DNA of 64,000 nucleotides, taken from DASXMR01 sp036495525 (GTDB lineage: Bacteria > Actinomycetota > Actinomycetes > Streptosporangiales > Streptosporangiaceae). Every line of letters begins with the position of its first letter. Positions within the stretch are counted from its first letter, which is position 1. The notes under the pieces were generated by a model. It saw only the letters and a program-made list of their open reading frames with translations. It ran no database searches and was not told the origin of the DNA. Both the position numbers and the translations under genes were made by a program. The stretch is from the NCBI GenBank assembly GCA_036495525.1, contig DASXMR010000023.1, positions 1 to 64,000 of the forward strand. Reading direction: 5' to 3'. This document shows positions 33,027 to 41,483 of this stretch, in pieces.

Positions 33027-33924
33027 CGCCGACCAGGCAGAGCGCGCGGGCGGCCAGCCGGCAGCCGCTGGCGAGCGCCTCGGCTGGCGGCTTCTTGTCC
33101 AGCCACGCAGGCAGGAACCCGGCGCAGAACGCGTCCCCGGCGCCGGTGCCATCGACGATCTGCTCCACCGGCGGGCCAGGCACCCGGACCGGGTCCGGGC
33201 GGCCGCCGGAATAGAACAGCGCGCCATCCGCGCCCAGCTTCATCACGACCTGCGGGTACCACGCGTTGAGCACCCTGGCTGCCTGCTCGGGCTCCTCGCG
33301 CCCGGTCAGCACGTGGCCCTGCTCGGCGTTCACGAACAGCAGCGTCGCGCCGTTGGTCATCTGCAGGAACGGCTCGGCGCCGGTCCGCTCGAGCGGTGCC
33401 GCCGAGGCGCCATCCACCGAGACGGTCATCCCGGCCCGGCCCGCCAGCGAGATGGCCGTCAGGGTCGCCTGCCGGGAGCCCTCGTTCAGCATCGTGTAGC
33501 CGGAGACGTGCAGGTGGCTGCCCGGCGTGAACAGGTCCTTGGGCAGGTCGTCGGGGGACAGCGCGGCGTTGGCGCCAGGATCGGACAGCATCGTGTGATC
33601 GCCCTTGTGGGTGACCATCACCACGCAGGTGCCGGTCTGCCGCTCAGGGTCCATCACCAGCCGGGCGTCGACCCCGTAGCCCATCAGCTCCATGTCACGG
33701 TTCCGGCCGGCGATGTCGGCCCCGCGGCGGCCGACGAACGCCACCTCAGCGCCGTCCACGGCCAGCCACGCGGCGATGTTCGCGCCGGACCCGCCGCCGT
33801 GCATCGTCACCGTGGCGGGGGTGTCGCTGCCCTTGGCGAGGGGCAGAGCCGCGTGCGCGACCGTGTCCGTCATCAGATCACCAACGACGACAACGCGCGT
33901 CAATGTCGTCACCACCTTGATCAC
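33010..33924 (-). CDS. PfkB-family carbohydrate/nucleoside kinase
   Basis: A 304-residue ribokinase-family kinase. The start is VVVVGDLMTDTVAHAALP, followed by the glycine pair MHGGGSGANIAAWLA (substrate binding). The catalytic loop is DGTGAGDAFCAGFL, with Asp as base and GAGD as anion hole. ATP-site residues (NAEQGHVLTG) are present. Substrates in this family include ribose, fructose phosphates and nucleosides; the substrate here is unknown. It is upstream of the SDR gene on the same strand. Start ATG 33924 precedes the first strand by eight residues. Confidence 0.85.
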   Translation of the reverse strand: MIKVVTTLTRVVVVGDLMTDTVAHAALPLAKGSDTPATVTMHGGGSGANIAAWLAVDGAEVAFVGRRGADIAGRNRDMELMGYGVDARLVMDPERQTGTCVVMVTHKGDHTMLSDPGANAALSPDDLPKDLFTPGSHLHVSGYTMLNEGSRQATLTAISLAGRAGMTVSVDGASAAPLERTGAEPFLQMTNGATLLFVNAEQGHVLTGREEPEQAARVLNAWYPQVVMKLGADGALFYSGGRPDPVRVPGPPVEQIVDGTGAGDAFCAGFLPAWLDKKPPAEALASGCRLAARALCLVGARPAL

Positions 33925-34152
33925 GGGGACTGGCCGGCCGCGGGGCGGGGGGACGGGCCGGCACAGAGAGCTAGCGCATAGAACTTAACAGTTTCGTCCG
34001 CCTGCATCGATCCGTTCGGCCTGGCAAATCCGGGCTGAGCGGCGATTTCAGCCCGGCCGGCCCGGCTAGTCCGGCCGCTGTAGGCTTTCGTGCTGCATCA
34101 GCTGGCACTGACCGGCGTGCATTTATCTGGGCCACCGAGCAGCGAGGCGGGC

Positions 34153-34362
34153 ATGACCTGGACCTGGCAGTTTGAGAAGGAAGACGGCACGGCGGTCACC
34201 GCCCGCGGCCTGCCGAGGGAGACGTTCGCCAGCAAGGGTGACGCCGAGAGCTGGATCGGCGAGAACTGGCGCAGCCTGCTGGACGCGGGCGTCGACCAGG
34301 TCACGCTGCTGAACGACGGGGTGACCGACTACGGCCCGATGAGCCTGCACCCGGAAAGCTGA
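34153..34362 (+). CDS. small conserved hypothetical protein
   Basis: A 69-residue acidic protein that starts MTWTWQFEKEDGTAVTARGL and ends with VDQVTLLNDGVTDYGPMSL. A middle helix, FASKGDAESWIGENWRSLLD, is typical of a small family common in actinobacteria, from memory. It has no motif that tells a function. I chose ATG 34153 over the earlier in-frame start at 34090 because a GAGGCGGG ribosome site precedes it. A strong bidirectional terminator follows. Confidence 0.75.
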   Translation: MTWTWQFEKEDGTAVTARGLPRETFASKGDAESWIGENWRSLLDAGVDQVTLLNDGVTDYGPMSLHPES

Positions 34363-34371
34363 CCTGGCGCG

Positions 34372-34415
34372 GCTGTGCGGCCGGCTGCTGAACCCCAGCC
34401 AGCCGGCCGCACAGC
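34372..34415. terminator. bidirectional terminator
   Basis: GCTGTGCGGCCGGCTG (34372-34387) and CAGCCGGCCGCACAGC (34400-34415) form a perfect 16-base stem with a 12-base loop, in the 63-base gap between converging genes. It can serve both. Confidence 0.85.
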
Positions 34416-34425
34416 GGTCAGCCGG

Positions 34426-35427
34426 TCAGCTGCGGCTCTGCGGGCTCGCCGTCAGCGCCGGGTCGCGCTGGATCACCGGGCCGAGGACGTCGTCGATGCG
34501 CTGCATGAGCCCGGCGTCCAGCTGCACGCCGGCCGCCTTGACGTTCTCCCTGACCTGCTCGGGCCTGGTGGCTCCGATGATCGCGGCGGACACGCCGGGG
34601 TTCTGCAGCGTCCACGCGACGGCTAGCTGGGCCAGGCTGAGGCCCGCCTCCTGCGCTAGCGGCTGCAGCTGCTGCACCCGCTCCAGCAGGTCGCTGTCCT
34701 GCAGCCAGCGCCTGATAAACGATGCCCCGCGCTCGTCGGTCGCCCTGGACTGGGCCGGCGGCGCTGCGCCGGGCAGGTACTTGCCGGTCAGCACGCCCTG
34801 CGCGATGGGCGACCAGACGATCTGGCCGATGCCAGCTTCCCGGCACACCGGCAGCACCTCGGACTCGATCACCCGCCAGATCATGTTGTACTGCGGCTGA
34901 TTCGAGACGATCCGGTCCAGGCCCATCTCCGCTGCGATCTTCACCGCCGCCGCGATCTCGTCGGCACGCCACTCGGAGACGCCGACGTACAGCACCTTGC
35001 CCTGGCGGACCAGGTCGTCGAAGGCGCGCAGGGTCTCCTCGAGCGGCGTCTCGTGGTCGTACCGGTGCGCCTGGTAAAGGTCCAGGTAGTCGGTCTGCAG
35101 CCGGCGCAGCGAGTTGTGCGCGGACTCCATGATGTGCTTGCGCGACAGCCCGCTGTCGTTCACGCCGGGGCCGGTCGGCCAGAACACCTTGGTGAAGATC
35201 TCGACCGACTCGCGGCGCACGCCGTTCAGCGCCCGCCCGAGCACCTCCTCGGCCTTCGTCCCGGCGTAGACGTCGGCGGTGTCGAAGGTCGTGATCCCCT
35301 CCTCCAGGGCAGTGGCAACGCACGCCCTGGCGGCGTCTTCCTCGACCTGCGAGCCGTGGGTAATCCAGTTCCCGTAGGCGATCTCGCTGACCTTCAGGCC
35401 GCTGCGGCCAAGATGACGATGTTCCAT
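34426..35427 (-). CDS. aldo/keto reductase (Kv-beta-like)
   Basis: A 333-residue aldo/keto reductase, probably NADPH-dependent. The catalytic tetrad is seen: Asp and Tyr in FDTADVYAG, Lys in IFTKVFWPTG and His in LDLYQAHRYD. The start MEHRHLGRSGLKVSEIAYGN and the long loop near SPIAQGVLTGKYLP match the Kv-beta-channel/YghZ-like subfamily. The cofactor phosphate region (AAIIGATRPEQVRENV) is intact. I used ATG 35427 because the homology begins there. It converges with the small protein gene across a terminator. Substrate unknown; methylglyoxal-type aldehydes are typical of close relatives. Confidence 0.88.
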   Translation of the reverse strand: MEHRHLGRSGLKVSEIAYGNWITHGSQVEEDAARACVATALEEGITTFDTADVYAGTKAEEVLGRALNGVRRESVEIFTKVFWPTGPGVNDSGLSRKHIMESAHNSLRRLQTDYLDLYQAHRYDHETPLEETLRAFDDLVRQGKVLYVGVSEWRADEIAAAVKIAAEMGLDRIVSNQPQYNMIWRVIESEVLPVCREAGIGQIVWSPIAQGVLTGKYLPGAAPPAQSRATDERGASFIRRWLQDSDLLERVQQLQPLAQEAGLSLAQLAVAWTLQNPGVSAAIIGATRPEQVRENVKAAGVQLDAGLMQRIDDVLGPVIQRDPALTASPQSRS

Positions 35428-35526
35428 GATCCGAACCCTAGCGGCACGCCCGGTCCGGCAGGCCACGCCCCCTCTGCCCGGCTCTGGCAGGGAACGTAAC
35501 GCTTTGCGAGCAGGCCAGAGCGGTAG

Positions 35527-36159
35527 CTAGATTTTCTCGCCTGGCTTGCGCCGCGGCGCCGGCATGCGCAGCCTGCGCATCTGCGAGTTGCGTATCGCCG
35601 TGTACATGCGCAGGCCGCGGACGCTTTCCCCCGGGTAGCGCTCCGTGGCCAGCCTGAGCACCTTGCGGCCGACTAGCCAGTTCTCGGCGATCAGCAGGAC
35701 GGCGGCCGACAGCAGCACGTAGAAGGAGACGATCGTGTTCCTGAAGACGGGCAGGTAGGCCACCAGCAGCAGCAGCACGAGGACGTAGAGCAGGTACTCG
35801 GAGAACGAGCGCCGCGAGTCCACGAAGTCCCTGGCCAGCGCCCGCACCGGGCCCTTGTCCTTGGCCGGAAGCGCCCACTCCTCGCCGCGCTTCATCGCGA
35901 GCATCCGGCGCTGCCGCTCGGTCTTGCCCCGGTCGCGCGACTGCTGGGCGGCTGCCTTCCGGTCGCCGGGCGCTGAGTACGGCTGCCGCCGGCGGCCCTC
36001 GGCCTCGCTGCGCTTGGGGGTTGGGCGGCCCTTGGCCGGCGTCTGGCCGGGCCGCAGCGGCTGGTCAGCGTTTAGGGTCGCGCTGGCGTCGTCGTCCTCG
36101 GCGTCAGCTGCCTGCTGGTCGAGCACGCCCTGAGCGGCGGGGGGACGTCGTTTGAACAC
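35527..36159 (-). CDS. DUF3043 membrane protein
   Basis: A 210-residue protein of the actinobacterial DUF3043 family. Residues 1-90 are charged, Lys/Arg-rich and probably disordered, ending in the conserved RRMLAMKRGEEWALPAKDKG. Two hydrophobic segments follow (YLLYVLVLLLLVAYLP and IVSFYVLLSAAVLLIAENW). The C terminus is basic (RMRRLRMPAPRRKPG-like). It is a membrane protein of unknown function. GTG 36159 is the start. It is divergent from pspA. Confidence 0.85.
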   Translation of the reverse strand: MFKRRPPAAQGVLDQQAADAEDDDASATLNADQPLRPGQTPAKGRPTPKRSEAEGRRRQPYSAPGDRKAAAQQSRDRGKTERQRRMLAMKRGEEWALPAKDKGPVRALARDFVDSRRSFSEYLLYVLVLLLLVAYLPVFRNTIVSFYVLLSAAVLLIAENWLVGRKVLRLATERYPGESVRGLRMYTAIRNSQMRRLRMPAPRRKPGEKI

Positions 36160-36404
36160 GCGCTCAGCTTACCGGGACTCGCCAGGCTGGCCGCCAGCCT
36201 CGCGGCAGTCAAGCCGCCGCTGCCCGCCCGGCGCCGGCCGGCCCTTCGCGGCAGTCGTGCCGCCGTGATGACGAGCGGTCACGGCGCGACGTAGGCTGAA
36301 TCACAGCACCTGCCAACAATGTCCGTTGCCCTGCAGCATGCCAGTTCGCGGCATCGCCGAGCCGTGTGGCAGCGGTGTAGAGCAATGAGGGGATGGTCGC
36401 GCTT

Positions 36405-37217
36405 ATGGGCGTGATGAAACGGGTTTCGCTGGTGTTCAAGTCCAAGGCCAACAAGGCCCTGGACCGGATGGAAGACCCGCGGGAGACCCTGGATTACTCC
36501 TACCAGACGCAGCTTGAGCTGCTGCAGAAGGTCCGCCGGGGCGTCGCGGACGTCGCCACCTCGCGCAAGCGGATCGAGCTGCAGATCAACCAGCTGCAGC
36601 AGTCCTCGAACAAGCTGGACAAGCAGGCCAGGGACGCGCTGTCCGCGGGCCGCGAGGACCTGGCCCGCGAGGCGCTGAGCCGCAAGGCCGGCATCCAGGG
36701 CCAGCTGGCCGACCTGAACACGCAGTACGCCTCGCTGCAGGGCGAGGAGGAGAAACTCACCGGGGCATCGCAGCGGCTGCAGATCAAGGTCGACTCTTTC
36801 CGGACCAGGAAGGAGACGATCAAGGCCACCTATACCGCGGCGGAGGCGCAGACCAGGATCAACGAGGCCTTTACCGGCATCTCTGAGGAGATGGGCGATG
36901 TCGGCATGGCGATCCAGCGCGCCGAGGACAAGACCGAGCAGATGAAGGCCAGGGCCGGCGCGATCGACGAGCTGATGGCCTCCGGCGCCCTGGACGACGT
37001 GGTGAGCGGCCCGCGCGACGACATCCAGGCCGAGCTCGACCGGATGGGCGCGAGCCACGACGTCGACGCCGAGCTGGCGCAGATGAGGGTCGAGCTCGGC
37101 CAGGGCAGCGCGCCGCGTGAGCTTGAGGGCGCTCCCGGTGAGTCGAAGGGTGCCGCCGACTCGGCGGCTGACGGCCGGCCGGCCGAGCAGCCGCCGGCCG
37201 GCGGTGACGGGCAGTGA
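36405..37217 (+). CDS. pspA: phage-shock protein A homologue (PspA/IM30)
   Basis: PspA binds the inner membrane and keeps its integrity under envelope stress, forming large ESCRT-III-like assemblies. The 270-residue protein starts MGVMKRVSLVFKSKANKALD. It is then nearly all coiled coil, with DYSYQTQLELLQKVRRGVAD and IQRAEDKTEQMKARAGAIDE as signature stretches. The C-terminal ~45 residues are a Gly/Ser/Ala/Pro disordered tail, absent in E. coli PspA. ATG 36393 is an alternative start. It overlaps pspAA by four bases (GTGA), and HtpX and PspAB follow, forming the actinobacterial Psp set. Confidence 0.92.
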   Translation: MGVMKRVSLVFKSKANKALDRMEDPRETLDYSYQTQLELLQKVRRGVADVATSRKRIELQINQLQQSSNKLDKQARDALSAGREDLAREALSRKAGIQGQLADLNTQYASLQGEEEKLTGASQRLQIKVDSFRTRKETIKATYTAAEAQTRINEAFTGISEEMGDVGMAIQRAEDKTEQMKARAGAIDELMASGALDDVVSGPRDDIQAELDRMGASHDVDAELAQMRVELGQGSAPRELEGAPGESKGAADSAADGRPAEQPPAGGDGQ

Positions 37218-37492
37218 TTGTCCGGATTCTCGGCGAGGGACAGGTCAGCGTCGATGACGCTGCCGTCAGCGAGCTGAACGAGCTCGACTCCGCCCTGGAG
37301 GCCGCGGTGGAGCGGGGCGACGAGGCCGCCTTCCGGCGTGCCCTGGACGCGCTGCTCGGCAAGATCAGGGCCATCGGCAAGCCGCTGGACGCCGCTGACC
37401 TCGAGCCGTCCGGGCTGATCCTGCCCGGTGCCGACGCGACCATGGACGAGGTGCGGGGGCTCATGTCGGACGACGGGCTGATCCCTGGCTGA
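37214..37492 (+). CDS. pspAA: PspA-associated protein PspAA
   Basis: A 92-residue partner of PspA, which matches the PspAA family: starts MIVRILGEGQVSVDDAAVSE, ends ADATMDEVRGLMSDDGLIPG. It is acidic and has no membrane segment. GTG 37214 overlaps the pspA stop (GTGA), so translation is coupled and the two are probably made in a fixed ratio. A hairpin terminator follows at 37499. Confidence 0.9.
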   Translation: MIVRILGEGQVSVDDAAVSELNELDSALEAAVERGDEAAFRRALDALLGKIRAIGKPLDAADLEPSGLILPGADATMDEVRGLMSDDGLIPG

Positions 37493-37498
37493 GCCAGC

Positions 37499-37536
37499 GA
37501 TGCCCCGGCGGCGCCGTGCTGGCGCGCCGGGGCATC
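37499..37536 (+). terminator. terminator after pspAA
   Basis: GATGCCCCGGCG (37499-37510) and CGCCGGGGCATC (37525-37536) form a perfect 12-base stem. The inner bases also pair partly. It begins 6 bases after the stop and separates pspA-pspAA from htpX. Confidence 0.8.
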
Positions 37537-37745
37537 GTCGTGCCTGGCGCGCGCCGGGCCTCGCCGGCTGGCGGCGAAGGGCCAGCAGGGAACGAACCGG
37601 GCTGCTCGGGCGTTGGCACGATGCCGGCGCAGCAAGGCCGGCCGCGGCGAGGGCCGGATGGTGGGAACCGGTCCCCGTGCTGCGGTGTAATGGGGGTAAG
37701 GCGGCTCATAGCTAGGCAGCCGCGAAGGAAACGGAGGCGCCGCAG

Positions 37746-38732
37746 ATGGCGCGCACTCGCTACGCGACCGACAGAGGTCTCATCGCGCGGATGGGCGCGA
37801 CGATGTTCCTGCTCGGACTCGTGTTCACCGCTCTGATCGTGGCCCTGGTCTTCATCCTGACCTGGTACCAGAGCCGCCGTGGCGGCGGCAGCAGCGGCGA
37901 TGGCATCGTCATCTTCGCTGTGCTGCTCGGCGTCGGCGGGGCGTTTGCCTCCTACTACTGGTCCGACAAGATCGCGCTGAACGCCTCCGGTGCCCGGCTG
38001 GTCAAGCGGGAGGACTCGCAGCAGGCCGCCCGGCTGCATGATGTCGTGGACCGGATCTGCGCCATGGCCGACATGCCCAAGCCCAGGGTCGCCATCGCGC
38101 CGACCCAGATGCCCAACGCGTTCGCCACCGGGCGCAACAGCAAGGCGGCGGTGGTCTGCGCCACTCAGGGCCTGCTCGACCAGCTGGACGACAACCAGGA
38201 GCTCGAGGCCGTCCTCGCGCACGAGATGTCACACGTGGCGCACAAGGACGTCGCCGTGATGACGGTCGCCTCGGTACTCGGCATCGTCGCGGCGCTGCTG
38301 GTCAGGTTCGCGTTCTACTCGGAGCTGTTCGGCGGCGGCGGCGGCGGCCGCGGCCGCAGCAACAACAACAACCAGAGCGCGCTGCCGGTCATGCTAGTGG
38401 TGATGCTGGTCGGCATCGTCGTCTACGCGGTCAGCTTCCTGCTGATCAGGATGCTGTCGCGGTACCGCGAGCTGTCTGCAGACCGGTCGGCCGCGCTGCT
38501 CACCGGCCACCCGCACAAGCTGGCCAGCGCGCTGGTGAAGGTGACCGGCGACATGGCCAGGATCCCGCAGAAGGACCTGCGGCAGGCCGAGCCGCTGAAC
38601 GCGTTCTACTTCACCCCGGCGCTGTCGAACAAGCCCGGCCAGTTCAGCCTCTCCACGATCTTCTCCACGCACCCGTCGCTGGAGCGCAGGCTCCGCGAGC
38701 TGGACAAGATCTCCAAGCAGCTCAGCCGGTAG
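37746..38732 (+). CDS. HtpX-like M48 membrane zinc protease
   Basis: A 328-residue membrane metalloprotease that degrades misfolded membrane proteins. Two hydrophobic segments (~20-40, 53-72) come first. The zinc site is HEMSH (His159, Glu160, His163), with the third ligand Glu in RYRELSADRSAAL. A further hydrophobic pair is around VAVMTVASVLGIVAALLVRF and LPVMLVVMLVGIVVYAVSFL. A glycine-rich loop FGGGGGGRGRSNNNN lies between them, an expansion not usual in E. coli HtpX. It sits in the psp cluster, 14 bases before pspAB, and so should act in membrane quality control with PspA. Confidence 0.88.
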   Translation: MARTRYATDRGLIARMGATMFLLGLVFTALIVALVFILTWYQSRRGGGSSGDGIVIFAVLLGVGGAFASYYWSDKIALNASGARLVKREDSQQAARLHDVVDRICAMADMPKPRVAIAPTQMPNAFATGRNSKAAVVCATQGLLDQLDDNQELEAVLAHEMSHVAHKDVAVMTVASVLGIVAALLVRFAFYSELFGGGGGGRGRSNNNNQSALPVMLVVMLVGIVVYAVSFLLIRMLSRYRELSADRSAALLTGHPHKLASALVKVTGDMARIPQKDLRQAEPLNAFYFTPALSNKPGQFSLSTIFSTHPSLERRLRELDKISKQLSR

Positions 38733-38746
38733 CCGGAGGGTTATCC

Positions 38747-39319
38747 GTGGGTTTCCTGGACGCGCTGCTCGGCCGCACCAAGCCGGTGCAGCCGAACCTG
38801 GACGCGCTGTTCGCGCTGCCCACGGCCGCGCTGACGCTGCAGGCCGCTGGTGACTTCACCCCGACCGGCACCGGCTCGGTCTGCTTCCGCTCCGCTGAGG
38901 GCAAGGCGTTCGCCGACATCGAGTCGGACGTGCGCGAGCTGCTCAGCATGGGCCAGGACAAGGCGCCGGTCGAGGTGTCCACCGACTCCTACGGCTTCAC
39001 CTGGCTGGTCTGCCGCCATCCGGCCGACGACATCGAGGGCCTGGTCACCGACCTGCACGCGGTGAACTCCTCGCTGCAGGCCGGCGGCTTCGGCCCGCAG
39101 CTGCTGTGCACCATCATCGGCCTGCGCAGCGACTCGGGGCGGCGGCTCGGCCTGGTCTACCTGTACAAGCGCGGCTCGTTCTACCCGTTTGCCCCGCTCA
39201 CCGGCGAGCGCCGGGACAGCGCCCTTGAGCTGCAAGTGCGCGGCGAGGTCGATGGTGATCTCCGGGTCGAGCAGGACCTCACCAGGTGGTTCCCGGTCTG
39301 GGGCGCGCCAGGCCTCTAA
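38747..39319 (+). CDS. pspAB: PspA-associated protein PspAB
   Basis: A 190-residue protein that matches PspAB: it starts MGFLDALLGRTKPVQPNLDA and has YLYKRGSFYPFAPLTGERRD near the end. It has no membrane segment. The start GTG 38747 follows the htpX stop by 14 bases with a GGAGG ribosome site, so it is in the htpX transcript. Its stop codon overlaps the nadA stop on the other strand (CTAA, 39316-39319). It works presumably with PspA and HtpX in membrane stress; the mechanism is not known. Confidence 0.88.
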   Translation: MGFLDALLGRTKPVQPNLDALFALPTAALTLQAAGDFTPTGTGSVCFRSAEGKAFADIESDVRELLSMGQDKAPVEVSTDSYGFTWLVCRHPADDIEGLVTDLHAVNSSLQAGGFGPQLLCTIIGLRSDSGRRLGLVYLYKRGSFYPFAPLTGERRDSALELQVRGEVDGDLRVEQDLTRWFPVWGAPGL

Positions 39320-40512
39320 GGCAGGGCCAGCATCTGGTCGAGCGCCGTCCTGGCCTGCCGCGCGGTCTGCTGATCGACGGTGACCTGGTTCACGACCGTC
39401 CCGGCGGCGAGCGACTCAAGCGCCCTGACCAGGTGCGGCAGGTCGATGCGGTTCATCGTGGAGCAGTAGCAGACCGTCTTGTCGAGGAAAGCTACGGTCT
39501 TGTCCTGGTGCGCGGCAGCGAGCCGGCGAACCAGGTTCAGCTCGGTGCCGACCGCCCAGGCCGACCCGGCTGGCGCCTGCTCGATCGTCGAGATGATCTT
39601 CTCGGTGGAGCCGATCAGGTCAGCTGCCAGCACCACCTCGTGCGCGCACTCGGGGTGCACGAGCACGTTGACGCCGGGGATCCGGGCACGCACTTCGGTC
39701 ACGCACTCGGGGCGGAACCGGCCGTGCACCGAGCAGTGCCCGCGCCACAGGATCATCGTCGCGTTCCGCAGCTGCCGCTCGGTCAGCCCGCCGCCTGGCC
39801 GGTGCGGATCCCACACCACGCAGTCGTCCAGGCCGAGCCCCAGCTCGAGCACGGCGGTGTTGCGCCCCAGGTGCTGGTCGGGCAGGAACAGCACCTTCCC
39901 GCGGCGCTCAAGTGCCCAGCGCAGCGCCCTGGCCGCGTTGGAAGAGGTGCAGACCGTGCCGTCGTGCCGCCCGGTGAACGCCTTGATGTCCGCTGAGGAG
40001 TTCATGTACGTGATGGGCGTGACATCGGCGGCCAGGCCGAGATCCTCCAGAGCCTCCCAGCACTCCTCAACCTGGTCGAAGGTGGCCATGTCGGCCATCG
40101 AGCAGCCGGCCGCGAGGTCAGGCAGGATGACCCGCTGGCTGGCTGAGGTGAGGATGTCGGCTGACTCGGCCATGAAATGCACCCCGCAGAAGACGATGAA
40201 CTCGGCACCGGGCTCGGCCGCTGCCTCGCGGGCCAGCTTGAACGAGTCGCCGGTCACGTCAGCGAACGCGATCACCTCGTCGCGCTGGTAGTGGTGGCCG
40301 AGCAGGAACGCGCGCTCGCCGAGCGCCGCCCTGGCCGCCTCGGCGCGGGCAACCAGGGCGGGGTCGCTGGCCGGCGGCAGCTCGCCAGGGCAGGACACGC
40401 CGCGCTCGGCGGCCGGGTCCGCCCCGGTGCCGAGCACCATCAGCGGGAGAGCGCGGCCAGCCCTGGCGTCGCGCGCCTGCTGGCCGGCCCTGGTGAGCTG
40501 TGCTGCCGCCAT
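39316..40512 (-). CDS. nadA: quinolinate synthase NadA
   Basis: NadA makes quinolinate from iminoaspartate and dihydroxyacetone phosphate for NAD synthesis and needs a [4Fe-4S] cluster. The 398-residue protein has GHHYQRDEVIAFADVTGDSF, FCGVHFMAESADIL, then HPECAHE and KTVCYCSTMNRI. Cluster cysteines are probably Cys109, the HPEC cysteine and one of CYC. An N-terminal ~55 residue extension is longer than in E. coli. NadB and NadC are not next to it. Start ATG 40512 has GAGGGGG upstream; it is divergent from erpA, a cluster-insertion gene. Confidence 0.94.
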   Translation of the reverse strand: MAAAQLTRAGQQARDARAGRALPLMVLGTGADPAAERGVSCPGELPPASDPALVARAEAARAALGERAFLLGHHYQRDEVIAFADVTGDSFKLAREAAAEPGAEFIVFCGVHFMAESADILTSASQRVILPDLAAGCSMADMATFDQVEECWEALEDLGLAADVTPITYMNSSADIKAFTGRHDGTVCTSSNAARALRWALERRGKVLFLPDQHLGRNTAVLELGLGLDDCVVWDPHRPGGGLTERQLRNATMILWRGHCSVHGRFRPECVTEVRARIPGVNVLVHPECAHEVVLAADLIGSTEKIISTIEQAPAGSAWAVGTELNLVRRLAAAHQDKTVAFLDKTVCYCSTMNRIDLPHLVRALESLAAGTVVNQVTVDQQTARQARTALDQMLALP

Positions 40513-40747
40513 CGTCCGCCCCCTCGGATCGGCTGGGCTTATCGTCGGAGTGACGATACTAAGCATACGAGGTGGCGGGCGGGCCGGAAACGCCGGCCGG
40601 CCTCATGGTGGACGCGCGGCAGCCGGGGCTATGGCCGGCACCAGCCCGGCGGCGCGGAATGCCGGCCGCGGCTATATCGTTGGCAGTGGAACGACAACCT
40701 GCCGGGCCGCCATGGCACCGGCTAGCCGGACCGGGAGCTAACCGCAG

Positions 40748-41098
40748 ATGACTGTTCAGCACGACGAGGCGACGCAGGGCGTGACGCTCACCGAGGCTGC
40801 GGAGGCCAATGTGAGCCGCCTGCTGGCGCAAGAGGGCCGCGACGATCTGCAGCTGCGCATCGCCGTGCAGCCAGGCGGCTGCTCGGGCCTGCGGTACCAG
40901 CTGTACTTCGACGAACGCCAGATCGATGGCGACGTGGTGAAGCAGTTCGGCGACGTCAGGGTCGTCACCGACAAGATGAGCGTGCCGTACCTGATGGGCG
41001 CCAAGATCGACTTCGTCGACTCCATCGAGAAGCAGGGCTTCACGATCGACAACCCCAACGCCACCGGCTCCTGCGCCTGCGGCGACTCCTTCCACTGA
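40748..41098 (+). CDS. erpA: iron-sulfur cluster insertion protein ErpA
   Basis: A-type carrier that passes Fe-S clusters to apo-proteins. The 116-residue protein has all three ligands: Cys45 (PGGCSGLRY), Cys109 and Cys111 (TGSCACGDSF). The HesB/IscA fold is complete. Nearby cluster-needing proteins are NadA (divergent) and the Rieske QcrA (55638-56702), so it probably serves these. A TATATCG at ~40670-40676 could be a -10. The ATG at 40748 is the clear start. Confidence 0.93.
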   Translation: MTVQHDEATQGVTLTEAAEANVSRLLAQEGRDDLQLRIAVQPGGCSGLRYQLYFDERQIDGDVVKQFGDVRVVTDKMSVPYLMGAKIDFVDSIEKQGFTIDNPNATGSCACGDSFH

Positions 41099-41160
41099 CC
41101 AGTCAGGTCAGCGCGCCGGAGCGTCGCTGAGCGGAGCAGGCCAGCGCAGGACTTCACGGT

Positions 41161-41180
41161 CATGTTATAGTCATAACATG
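41161..41180 (+). promoter_or_regulatory. operator spanning -10 and start codon of toxin-antitoxin pair 2
   Basis: CATGTTATAGTCATAACATG is an inverted repeat with 8-base arms (CATGTTAT, ATAACATG) around AGTC. A -10-like TATAGT (41166-41171) lies in its middle, and its last three bases are the antitoxin ATG (41178-41180). The mRNA would be leaderless. This fits antitoxin self-repression. Confidence 0.75.
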
Positions 41181-41483
41181 ACCGGCAAGAAGGCTGTGCT
41201 CAACATCACCGTGGACGAGTCGCTGGCCAGCGCCGTTCGCGGCGAGGCAGCGGCCAGGAAGACCACGATTTCCAGCGTGGTCGAGGAGGCACTCGCGGCC
41301 CAGCTGGAGCGGTTCCGGCTGCGGCATGAGGGCCTGGCCGCCATCGAGGAGTACTACCGCGAGTACGGCTACCCGACCCCTGAGGAAGTGGCAGAGGCCG
41401 ACGCCCGGGTGGCCGAGGACGAGCGCCTCATCGCAGAAGCCCGGGAGAGAGCACGCTCGCGCGGCACTGGCAGTGCGGCGTGA
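41178..41483 (+). CDS. ribbon-helix-helix antitoxin (VapB-like)
   Basis: A 101-residue antitoxin. Residues ~5-45 form the DNA-binding ribbon-helix-helix (KAVLNITVDESLASAVRGEA then TTISSVVEEALAAQLERF). The C-terminal ~50 residues are acidic and helical (AEADARVAEDERLIAEARER), the usual toxin-binding tail. Translation starts at ATG 41178 without leader; the gene overlaps the toxin by four bases (GTGA). It follows erpA by 79 bases but has its own operator. Confidence 0.82.
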   Translation: MTGKKAVLNITVDESLASAVRGEAAARKTTISSVVEEALAAQLERFRLRHEGLAAIEEYYREYGYPTPEEVAEADARVAEDERLIAEARERARSRGTGSAA

